NCBI GenBank assembly: GCA_016934095.1
Contig: JAFGTO010000359.1
Span: forward strand, 1-5,156
DNA length: 5,156 nt
Origin: Candidatus Glassiibacteriota bacterium
GTDB lineage: Bacteria; Gemmatimonadota; Glassbacteria; GWA2-58-10
Direction: 5' to 3'
Shown in pieces: positions 1 to 5,156 of the stretch (position 1 is the first letter of the stretch; each line of letters opens with the position of its first letter). The notes below the pieces were generated by a model, which saw only the letters and a program-made list of their open reading frames with translations, did not search any database and was not told where the DNA came from. The position numbers and the translations under genes were made by a program.

Positions 1-1
1 G

Positions 2-1027
2 GCGGGCCGGGAGCTCTTCCGCCTCGACCTGGGAGCGCCGGTCCTCTGCCAGCCCGCAGTGGGCAGGCTCGGACTGCCGGATGCCGCCCCGGCGGATTAC
101 AAAGTCTGTGTTTTCGGCTCGGACGGCCGGATCTGGCAGGTCGACCGCCAGGGCTCTGTCGCCACGGGGTGGCCGGTCGAGACCGGCGGAAGCTGCCTGG
201 CCGGCGGTGCTGTCGGGGACGTGGACGGCGACGGGCTGAACGAGGTCGTGGCCCCGGTCGACTTCCCTGACTCGCTCTACCCGGGACAGCACCGCCTCTA
301 CGTGCTCGACTTCAACGGCACCACGCCTCCCGGCTTCCCTGTATGGCTCAACGCCCCGGCGGTGCGCAGCGACTCCAGGTACTTAAGCCCGCCCTCGCTG
401 GCCGAGCTCAACGGCGACGGCGCCCAGGAAATCATCCTGGCCACCGCCGGCAGGCTGGCCCTGGTATTTTCCGGCAGCGGCAGCCCCGCTCCGCTGGCCC
501 GCTTCATCCTCGGCTCGGGGGCACTGGCCGCGCCCGTGCCTGCGGACCTCGACGGGGACGGCGTGCTGGACCTGCTCTGCGCCGATGCGGAAGGCTACCT
601 CTACGGCTACGAAACCGGCTACCGGGGAGTGGACGTGCAGTGGGCCGGCCAGGGAGCGGGGCCCAGGCGCAGCGGGATAAACCTCCGGCAGCAGAGCCTC
701 CCGGGATCTGTGTCCGCCACCGAGGTGCTGCCGGAAAAATTCTGCTACCTCTACCCCAACCCGGTCCGCGGTGAGGACGGCACAGTGCACCTGGTCTACC
801 GCCTGGGCCGCGAGGATGTCTCCCGGGTTACGGCGGAGATCATCACGGTGAGCGGCGAGGTAGTGGACCGCCTGGAAGGGACTACCATCTCGTCCGAAGG
901 GGTCTCCAACGAGATTATCTGGCGGGTGGACCGCAGGGCCAGCGGAGTCTACCTGGTGCTGCTCCGGGCCTATTCCTCAGGCTCCGGCACGTCCCGGCTG
1001 GTCCGCAAGCTGGCGGTCGTTAAATAA
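2..1027 (+). CDS. FG-GAP/VCBS repeat protein with T9SS-like C-terminal sorting domain (5'-truncated)
   Basis: The reading frame is open from base 2 to a TAA at 1025-1027 and has no start in the window, so this is the last 341 residues of a larger protein. The GTG at 59 lies inside a continuous propeller-like stretch and is not a convincing start. Three Asp-rich calcium-binding FG-GAP loops are visible: DVDGDGLNE (from 218), ELNGDGAQE (from 404) and DLDGDGVLD (from 545). Phrases such as SDGRIWQVD and GWPV are usual in integrin-alpha-like beta-propellers. A linker containing WAGQGAGPRRSG resembles the W..G.D..R.G element that often closes such propellers. The final ~93 residues (746-1024) begin YLYPNPVRG and contain ASGVYLVLLRA and the end RLVRKLAVVK. 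This is the layout of a FlgD-Ig-like T9SS type A sorting domain. Known of the family: such proteins cross the outer membrane and the C-terminal domain is the secretion signal. The ligand or substrate is unknown. The PorV-family gene 113 bases downstream fits this role. Confidence 0.85.
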   Translation, partial: AGRELFRLDLGAPVLCQPAVGRLGLPDAAPADYKVCVFGSDGRIWQVDRQGSVATGWPVETGGSCLAGGAVGDVDGDGLNEVVAPVDFPDSLYPGQHRLYVLDFNGTTPPGFPVWLNAPAVRSDSRYLSPPSLAELNGDGAQEIILATAGRLALVFSGSGSPAPLARFILGSGALAAPVPADLDGDGVLDLLCADAEGYLYGYETGYRGVDVQWAGQGAGPRRSGINLRQQSLPGSVSATEVLPEKFCYLYPNPVRGEDGTVHLVYRLGREDVSRVTAEIITVSGEVVDRLEGTTISSEGVSNEIIWRVDRRASGVYLVLLRAYSSGSGTSRLVRKLAVVK

Positions 1028-1044
1028 ACGGTTAAGTACGGTTA
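1028..1044 (+). repeat. Short direct repeat ACGGTTA x2 with 10-base period
   Basis: ACGGTTA occurs at 1028-1034 and again at 1038-1044, one helical turn apart, immediately after the stop of the upstream gene and in front of an AT-rich patch. The repeat is directly visible. A role as an operator or activator site for the PorV/PorQ-family gene is inference only, and a chance repeat of this size is quite possible. Confidence 0.35.
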
Positions 1045-1057
1045 CTCGACATATATT
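1029..1057 (+). promoter_or_regulatory. Possible promoter for the PorV/PorQ-family gene
   Basis: TATATT at 1052-1057 matches five of six bases of the sigma-70 -10 consensus and lies in the only AT-rich patch of this gap. The -35 position (1029-1034, CGGTTA, 17-base spacer) matches poorly, so any promoter would be weak, activated, or read by another sigma factor. It would give a leader of about 75-80 bases. Read-through from the upstream gene is the alternative. Confidence 0.22.
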
Positions 1058-1124
1058 TTGCAAACAGGGGCCGGGGTACTTTGGCTTTCCGCACCGGACC
1101 CGCGACAGACACGAAAAAGAAGCC

Positions 1125-1132
1125 GGAAGAGG
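1125..1132 (+). promoter_or_regulatory. Ribosome binding site of the PorV/PorQ-family gene
   Basis: GGAAGAGG lies 8 bases before the ATG at 1141. It is purine-rich and partly matches the anti-Shine-Dalgarno complement AGGAGG. It supports the ATG at 1141 over the upstream TTG at 1081, in agreement with the signal peptide. Confidence 0.55.
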
Positions 1133-1140
1133 CGGACCCG

Positions 1141-2073
1141 ATGAGAAAATATTCAGTAGTTACAACCCTGATCGCTGCTGCCGCGCTGCTGTGGTGGTCC
1201 CCTTCCTCCGCCATCTCCCCGGACGCGGGCACCACCAGCCTGAACTTCCTCAAGGTGGGCGTGGGGGCGCGGGCCGCCGCGCTCGGCGGCGCTTACAACG
1301 CGGTCTCGGATGACGCCAGCGCCTGTTTCTGGAACCCGGCCGGCCTGGTCGAGGCCCAGCCGCTCGAGATGTTTTTCATGCACCACCGCTTCATCGAGGA
1401 TATCTCCCAGAGCGCAGCCGGCTTCACTTTCGACCTGCGCCAGGTGCGCCTGGGCGTTTCGATGAACTATTTCAGCATGGGCGAGCTCGAGCGCAGGACC
1501 GGCAACTCGGTGGTGCCCGACGGGGTTTTCACGCCTTTCGACATGGCCCTGGGCGTGAGCGCGGCCTACCGGATCAATGAAAACATCTCCGCCGGGGTCA
1601 CCGGCCGTTTCGTGCACGAGGACCTGGATTCGGAGACCGCCAGGTCCATACTTTTCGACCTGGGGATCAAGGCGCAGACCACGATACCAGGCCTGGTCGC
1701 CGCGCTCACCGTGAGCAACCTCGGCTCCCGGCTCAAGTACGACCTCTCGGGCTACGATGCACCCCGGCTGATCAGCCTGGGTGCGGCCTACCGCAAGACC
1801 CTGCCCTGGGAATACAGCACGCTGCTGGTTACTGCCCAGGCCACTGTTCCCAACGACAACGAAACCCGCTTCGCCCTCGGCGGCGAATACGGCTACAAGG
1901 ACTTCCTCTTCGGCAGAGTGGGTTACCGCAGCGGCCTGGACTATGAAGATTTCTCTTTCGGGTTCGGGGTCCTCTACCGGAAGCTCCGCTTCGACTATGC
2001 TTTCGTGCCCTATTCCGACCTGGGCAACTCACACCGCTTCAGTTTCATCTACGGGTTCAAGGACGGCTGGTAA
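1141..2073 (+). CDS. PorV/PorQ-family outer-membrane beta-barrel protein
   Basis: This is a complete 310-residue protein. The start is set at the ATG at 1141 because a clear Sec signal peptide follows: MRK, then a hydrophobic core LIAAAALLWW, with likely cleavage after SSA near residue 24. A GGAAGAGG Shine-Dalgarno-like stretch lies 8 bases upstream. A TTG at 1081 would put 20 charged residues before the signal and is rejected. Residues ~40-69 carry the family hallmark, GVGARAAALGGAYNAVSDD followed by FWNPAGL. The rest alternates polar and hydrophobic or aromatic strands (for example LGVSMNYFSMGELE, FALGGEYGY, FGRVGYRSG). It ends in DYAFVPYSDLG..HRFSFIYGF and a terminal Trp, as expected for an outer-membrane barrel. 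Known of the family: in Bacteroidetes PorV shuttles T9SS cargo at the outer membrane, and PorQ and UPF0164 proteins share the fold. The family level is secure. Whether this one is the true PorV shuttle cannot be decided from sequence alone, so no symbol is given. Confidence 0.9.
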   Translation: MRKYSVVTTLIAAAALLWWSPSSAISPDAGTTSLNFLKVGVGARAAALGGAYNAVSDDASACFWNPAGLVEAQPLEMFFMHHRFIEDISQSAAGFTFDLRQVRLGVSMNYFSMGELERRTGNSVVPDGVFTPFDMALGVSAAYRINENISAGVTGRFVHEDLDSETARSILFDLGIKAQTTIPGLVAALTVSNLGSRLKYDLSGYDAPRLISLGAAYRKTLPWEYSTLLVTAQATVPNDNETRFALGGEYGYKDFLFGRVGYRSGLDYEDFSFGFGVLYRKLRFDYAFVPYSDLGNSHRFSFIYGFKDGW

Positions 2074-2098
2074 AACCCGGAACTATCTCTTTACATGC

Positions 2099-2124
2099 AG
2101 GGGCGGACCCGCGGCCCGCCCTTT
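2099..2124 (+). terminator. GC-rich hairpin after the PorV/PorQ-family gene, possible terminator
   Basis: GGGCGG (2101-2106) pairs perfectly with CCGCCC (2116-2121) across a 9-base loop. Outside it, G2100-T2122 (wobble) and A2099-T2123 extend the stem. Only three T residues (2122-2124) follow, so this is an imperfect intrinsic terminator. It begins 25 bases after the stop at 2073 and precedes the beta-helix gene, where a transcription break or attenuation would be sensible. It could also be an mRNA-stabilising 3' stem. Confidence 0.33.
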
Positions 2125-2186
2125 CCTGGCGAGCATTTCCCCGCAGCTTCCAAGCCCATCGCCGGAGAATTCCGCTCCCGCCCCCA

Positions 2187-4613
2187 ATGGAGGACCCCTT
2201 GGCCGGAAACTTTCGGACCAGACGTTCCGCCGCTTTATCGGCTCCCGCACTCCTGCTGCTTTCCCTGCTGGCAGCGGGGCCGGCAATTCAGGCGGATACC
2301 GGGTTTGCGGCCGCCCGCTACCGGGAGGATGTCAACGGGGACGGCAAGGTAAACATAGTCGATGCGATAGCCCTGATCCTGCTGGGCAGGCAAGACCCGG
2401 GCGACCCGGCAGCGGATTACAACGGCGACGGAGTTTATACGATTGCGGACGCTGTAGCCCTGGTACTCAGTATCATGAGCGGCAGCCTCACCCCCGTGCA
2501 GGATGAGCCGCTGCCGGGAGAGGCCGAACACCGCGAGCTTCCGCCCGGAGCGGTAGCGGTCTCGGGCCCCGGGAGCTACGCCGGGCCGGGCACGACCTAC
2601 ATGCTCACCCGGGATGTCTCCAGCCCGGCCAGCGCGATTTTCCTGGGCAACGATGTAACCCTTGACCTCAACGGTTATACTGTGAGCTTTGCGGACGGCG
2701 GCTACGAGCAGGTGCCCAATTACGGCTTCGAGCAGGGACTGGAAGGCTGGGACCTCTCCGGCGCGCCCAACGCCCGGGTCGAAGATGCCGGGACTGTCCA
2801 GACCTTCACCGGTGAAAAAATCCTCCGCCTGCCCTACGGGGAGGAAATCGCCTCTGCGTATATCACCCTGCCGGTGGCCGACCGCTCCTATTATGCTGTC
2901 TGCGGGGTGGCGAGCTCGGACATGCGGGTAACGATCAATGTAGATGACGAGAGCGGCAAACCGGTCTACTGCAGTTTTGTCTTCGGCGGCAACGTGCGGG
3001 TCACCTGCCCGGAGACCGACAGGGCGCCCAAGCTGGGCGGCGGCATCGTTTTCGCCCACCTGCACGGCCTGCCGGCCGGGAAATACCGTGTCCGGGTGAA
3101 AGCGCAGACCAACTGCCTGATCGACGAGGTCGACATCCGGCCGGCCCTGGACGTGGGGATCGGCATAGTGGACCAGACCTACCCCTGGGCCTATTACAAG
3201 TGCATCCTGGACGGCGACTATACCGCCTTTTTCGATTACACCGAGCAGGGCACGACCTCCATGCCGGCCGGGTCGGTCCCGCGGGTTGAGGGCCCCGGCA
3301 CTATCACTGTCAGGAACGGGGTGGTCAGGAGCGGGCCGGTGGGTATCAGGTCGTGGGGCCTGCAGTCCACGGCCGGGCAGGCGGTCGTGGTCCTGGAAAA
3401 TGTCCGGTTTGTCAGCTCGGGTATCAACGCCAACGCTGTGGATGTGCCTGCGGCGGTAATAAGGAACTGCCGCTTCGAGATGGACGCCCCCTTTATCATC
3501 GACCGCCACCGCATCTCCGATCAGCCGGTGGCCCTGCGCGGGGAGACGGCCAGCGAGGTCTCAGACTGCCAGTTCATCGGCGGCCAGGGCTGCCTCACGG
3601 TCGCGGGCCGCGGCTCCCAGGTGAACGGCAGCCTGTTTGTCAACAGGCAGATGGCGACCAACCATTACAGTATCAATGTCTCAGGGGATGGGACCCACAT
3701 CTTCGACAACCGGTTCGAGCCGGAAACCGGCTCGGGGATCTTTATCTCCGCCAGAAATGTCGAGGTCTACCGGAACAATTTCGTCGTCTCCAGCTCCCCG
3801 CCCACCTGCGAGTACGGGCACGAGGATTACAGCGTGAACGCCGTGCGGATCTCGGACTACAACGCCAGGCCGGGGTCGGCCGAGGCGGCTTACGGCAACA
3901 GGGTCTACGGGAATGTCTTCCGGATCACCGGCAGGGACTATCCCCTGCGCCCATCCTACGTGCCGATGGTCTATGCGGTCTTTCTCAGCGTGGGCGGCGG
4001 AGCCAACTATATCTACGACAACGAGGTCGTGGTCGAGCACCTGGACCCTGGCTCCAAAGCCGAAGCTGCGGCCTTCTATCTCGGTTCCTCGGATAACGGC
4101 GGAGAGTGGTACGGCAACACTTTGACCTCTAATGTCCCCGCGGTCTGGGTGGCCTCGAGGTACGGCTCGGCGGCCAGGGCGAAATTCTGCAGCAACACTT
4201 TTATCAAGGCCGAAAACGCCCCGGAAAGCTACAAGCCGGTAAGGATGGGGTGGGGATCCGCCACGGCCAAAGACATCGAGTTCCGCTCCAACGTGTTCGA
4301 AGGCTCGGATTTCGCAGTCGAGGCGACCGGGCAGGATCACTCCTACAGCGTTTTCTGGACACTGACTGTTGAGGTGCTGGACCGGGCCGGCAACCCGCTG
4401 GCGGATGAGCAGGTAGTAGTAACCGACAATGCCGGCTCGGAAGTGGCCACCGGGAAGACCGATGGGGCCGGCGAGTTCGCCGCGGAGCTGATCGAGTACC
4501 AGGCCGCCGGCTCCGAGAGGGCCTGCCGCACCCCTTACACCGTGGCAGCGGCGGGCATGGTGCAAGAGGCAAACCTGGACCGAAACACCAGGATAACTGT
4601 CAAACAACAGTAA
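2187..4613 (+). CDS. Secreted dockerin / right-handed beta-helix modular protein
   Basis: Numbering is from the ATG at 2187 (808 residues). The order is: signal peptide to ~36 (RTRR, then ALLLLSLLAAGPAIQA); type I dockerin-like pair at 48-67 (DVNGDGKVNIVDAIALILLG) and 77-96 (DYNGDGVYTIADAVALVLSI); first beta-helix strands at 148-168 (IFLGNDVTLDLNGYTVSF); a ~145-residue jelly-roll-like insert at ~173-318 opening NYGFEQGLEGWDLSG; the main beta-helix at ~322-712, with a ladder of N-x-F/L/V turns (DNRF, RNNF, GNVF, SNTF, SNVF); and an Ig/carboxypeptidase-regulatory-like domain at 723-808 (LTVEVLDRAGNPLADEQV...TDGAGEF). Beta-helix proteins of this type are often polysaccharide lyases, epimerases or glycosidases, and the insert resembles carbohydrate-binding modules. 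Together these suggest polysaccharide binding or cleavage outside the cell, but no catalytic residues can be assigned. There are eleven cysteines. Unlike the gene at 2-1027, it has no T9SS-type C-terminus. A TTG start at 2199 is a serious alternative (GGAGG 5 bases upstream). The coding call is very sure; the function is not. Confidence 0.88.
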   Translation: MEDPLAGNFRTRRSAALSAPALLLLSLLAAGPAIQADTGFAAARYREDVNGDGKVNIVDAIALILLGRQDPGDPAADYNGDGVYTIADAVALVLSIMSGSLTPVQDEPLPGEAEHRELPPGAVAVSGPGSYAGPGTTYMLTRDVSSPASAIFLGNDVTLDLNGYTVSFADGGYEQVPNYGFEQGLEGWDLSGAPNARVEDAGTVQTFTGEKILRLPYGEEIASAYITLPVADRSYYAVCGVASSDMRVTINVDDESGKPVYCSFVFGGNVRVTCPETDRAPKLGGGIVFAHLHGLPAGKYRVRVKAQTNCLIDEVDIRPALDVGIGIVDQTYPWAYYKCILDGDYTAFFDYTEQGTTSMPAGSVPRVEGPGTITVRNGVVRSGPVGIRSWGLQSTAGQAVVVLENVRFVSSGINANAVDVPAAVIRNCRFEMDAPFIIDRHRISDQPVALRGETASEVSDCQFIGGQGCLTVAGRGSQVNGSLFVNRQMATNHYSINVSGDGTHIFDNRFEPETGSGIFISARNVEVYRNNFVVSSSPPTCEYGHEDYSVNAVRISDYNARPGSAEAAYGNRVYGNVFRITGRDYPLRPSYVPMVYAVFLSVGGGANYIYDNEVVVEHLDPGSKAEAAAFYLGSSDNGGEWYGNTLTSNVPAVWVASRYGSAARAKFCSNTFIKAENAPESYKPVRMGWGSATAKDIEFRSNVFEGSDFAVEATGQDHSYSVFWTLTVEVLDRAGNPLADEQVVVTDNAGSEVATGKTDGAGEFAAELIEYQAAGSERACRTPYTVAAAGMVQEANLDRNTRITVKQQ
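2189..2193 (+). promoter_or_regulatory. Shine-Dalgarno GGAGG that would favour a TTG start at 2199
   Basis: A perfect GGAGG overlaps the last base of the ATG at 2187 and sits 5 bases before an in-frame TTG at 2199. The ATG itself has only GGAGA at 2164-2168, about 18 bases away, which is too far to serve it. Starting at TTG removes the acidic MEDP and leaves a signal peptide n-region of AGNFRTRR, which is more typical. The alternative is that GGAGG is simply codons 1-3 of the gene, as ATG is the commoner start. Confidence 0.4.
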
Positions 4614-4641
4614 AGATCCATTGCCGGAAGAATCCTTGCTC

Positions 4642-4669
4642 TTTTCCAGGATATCTAGCACACTATAAG
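4642..4669 (+). promoter_or_regulatory. Possible promoter for the HAD phosphatase gene
   Basis: TATAAG at 4664-4669 matches five of six bases of the -10 consensus. TTTTCC at 4642-4647, with a 16-base spacer, matches three of six of the -35 consensus. The stretch is clearly more AT-rich than its surroundings and precedes the HAD start by about 90 bases. This is a consensus match only. Confidence 0.2.
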
Positions 4670-4688
4670 CTGAACGCGCGGTTCGGCA

Positions 4689-4702
4689 AATCCAGCAGGA
4701 TT
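4689..4702 (+). repeat. Small inverted repeat AATCC-AGCA-GGATT
   Basis: This is a perfect 5-base stem with a 4-base loop in the gap between the beta-helix gene and the HAD gene. No T-tract follows, so it is not called a terminator. It may be part of a regulatory site or leader structure, or be due to chance. Confidence 0.25.
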
Positions 4703-4730
4703 ATTGATGAAATACGGGCTAAGCGCCCAT

Positions 4731-4743
4731 CCGGCCCTGCCGG
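4731..4743 (+). repeat. Small GC hairpin CCGGC-CCT-GCCGG before the HAD start
   Basis: A perfect 5-base GC stem with a 3-base loop ends 18 bases before the ATG at 4762, in the likely leader of the HAD gene. In such GC-rich DNA short CCGG palindromes are common, so a regulatory role is only a possibility. It is followed by GAAATTT, which is not a terminator tail. Confidence 0.25.
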
Positions 4744-4761
4744 GAAATTTGCGAGATTAAG

Positions 4762-5156
4762 ATGACCGGGACCAGTCAAAGACTTTATCTTTTCGACATC
4801 GACGGGACGATGGCCACCACCAACCGGGCGGGCTCCCGGAGTTTCATGCGCTCCTGCCGCCATACCCTGGGCCTGGTGGGCGAGGTCGATGGAGTGCTGA
4901 TGGCAGGCAAGCTCGACCGGGTGATCTTCCAGGAAATCGCCGAGCGTTTCCGGCCGGACCTGGATGACGGCGAGCTGAACGAGCGCTGGCTGCATTTCAG
5001 GCAGGGCTACCTCGAGCACCTGCGAGCCGAGAGCGAGGACCCCCGGGGCTGGACCCTGCTGCCGGGCGTAAAACCTCTGCTCGAACGCTGCAGCCGGCTC
5101 GGAAGCATGGCCCTGCTGACCGGCAATGTCCGCGAGGGGGCCTACATAAAGCTCGA
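4762..5156 (+). CDS. HAD-superfamily hydrolase, phosphoglycolate phosphatase-like (3'-truncated)
   Basis: An ATG at 4762 opens a frame that runs off the window end after 131 full codons. The in-frame TAA at 4720 and the lack of any other ATG, GTG or TTG between it and 4762 fix the start; the next Met lies beyond the catalytic motif. The Shine-Dalgarno signal is weak (only GAG at 4753-4755). Motif I is LYLFDIDGTMATT, with the nucleophile Asp12 and the acid/base Asp14. Motif II is MALLTGN with Thr120. About 105 residues separate the two, which fits a helical C1-type cap. The pattern FDIDGT, AGSRSF, MAGK, LLPGVKPLLERC, LLTGNVREGA is typical of phosphoglycolate phosphatase-like HAD enzymes, which are soluble magnesium-dependent phosphatases acting on small phosphorylated metabolites. 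Motif III (Lys) and motif IV (Asp pair) would lie past the window edge. The substrate cannot be told. It follows the beta-helix gene by 148 bases and is probably functionally separate from it. Confidence 0.88.
   Translation, partial: MTGTSQRLYLFDIDGTMATTNRAGSRSFMRSCRHTLGLVGEVDGVLMAGKLDRVIFQEIAERFRPDLDDGELNERWLHFRQGYLEHLRAESEDPRGWTLLPGVKPLLERCSRLGSMALLTGNVREGAYIKL

Noticed and set aside
59..61. GTG at 59 as the start of the first gene
   Set aside because: The frame is open to the window edge, and the residues before it (GRELFRLDLGAPVLCQPA) continue the propeller pattern, so the gene begins upstream.
1081..1140. TTG at 1081 as the start of the PorV/PorQ-family gene
   Set aside because: It would place 20 charged residues before a complete signal peptide; the ATG at 1141 has a ribosome binding site and gives a normal signal.
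1781..2506. Plus-strand alternative frame of 241 codons spanning the end of the PorV/PorQ-family gene and the gap
   Set aside because: Ser/Pro/Arg-rich shadow overlapping two well-supported genes in another frame.
2235..3509. Long minus-strand open frame of 424 codons
   Set aside because: It lies wholly antisense to the beta-helix gene, is rich in Arg, Ala, Gly, Val and Asp as antisense frames of GC-rich genes are, and shows no domain or signal. The + strand frame has clear domains.
3353..4096. Plus-strand alternative frame of 247 codons
   Set aside because: Out-of-frame shadow within the beta-helix gene, Arg/Gly/Pro-rich, no motif.
4632..4652. ATCCT/AGGAT stem as a terminator of the beta-helix gene
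   Set aside because: Only 5 base pairs with an 11-base loop and no T-tract after it; too weak to call.
3681..4661. Minus-strand open frame of 326 codons
   Set aside because: Antisense shadow of the beta-helix gene with low-complexity composition and no recognisable motif.
4663..5019. Minus-strand open frame of 118 codons
   Set aside because: Antisense to the HAD phosphatase, whose catalytic motifs are clear on the + strand.
1..5156. CRISPR array, tRNA, rRNA or insertion sequence
   Set aside because: No regularly spaced repeats, no cloverleaf or rRNA-like stretch, and no transposase or terminal inverted repeats were seen.

Overview
The window is GC-rich bacterial DNA. It carries four genes, all on the + strand, separated by short gaps of 113, 113 and 148 bases. 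The coding style is strongly GC-ending, with standard code 11 stops. The gene content is an FG-GAP repeat protein with a type IX secretion (T9SS)-like C-terminal sorting domain, a PorV/PorQ-family outer-membrane protein, and a dockerin-bearing beta-helix protein. This points to a Gram-negative, probably uncultured member of the Fibrobacteres-Chlorobi-Bacteroidetes (FCB) superphylum or a neighbouring candidate phylum. That placement is inference from gene content; there is no rRNA or other phylogenetic marker in the window.

Layout: (1) 2-1027 is the 3' part of a large secreted beta-propeller-like protein (FG-GAP/VCBS repeats) ending in a T9SS type A-like sorting domain; its start lies outside the window. 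(2) 1141-2073 is a complete PorV/PorQ-family outer-membrane beta-barrel with a signal peptide. (3) 2187-4613 is a complete secreted protein of about 808 residues. It has a signal peptide, an N-terminal dockerin, a right-handed parallel beta-helix interrupted near its start by a jelly-roll-like 'GF..G..GW' domain, and a C-terminal Ig/carboxypeptidase-regulatory-like domain. (4) From 4762 to the window end is the 5' part of a HAD-superfamily phosphatase.

The first three genes look like one functional neighbourhood for the cell surface or exterior: a probable T9SS cargo, a barrel of the family that includes the T9SS shuttle PorV, and a modular beta-helix protein that may bind or cut polysaccharide. 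The HAD gene is a cytoplasmic enzyme of general type and is probably unrelated in function. The sequence shows no mobile element, CRISPR array, tRNA or rRNA. I do not see a clearly new multi-gene system. The most distinctive item is the domain architecture of the beta-helix protein.
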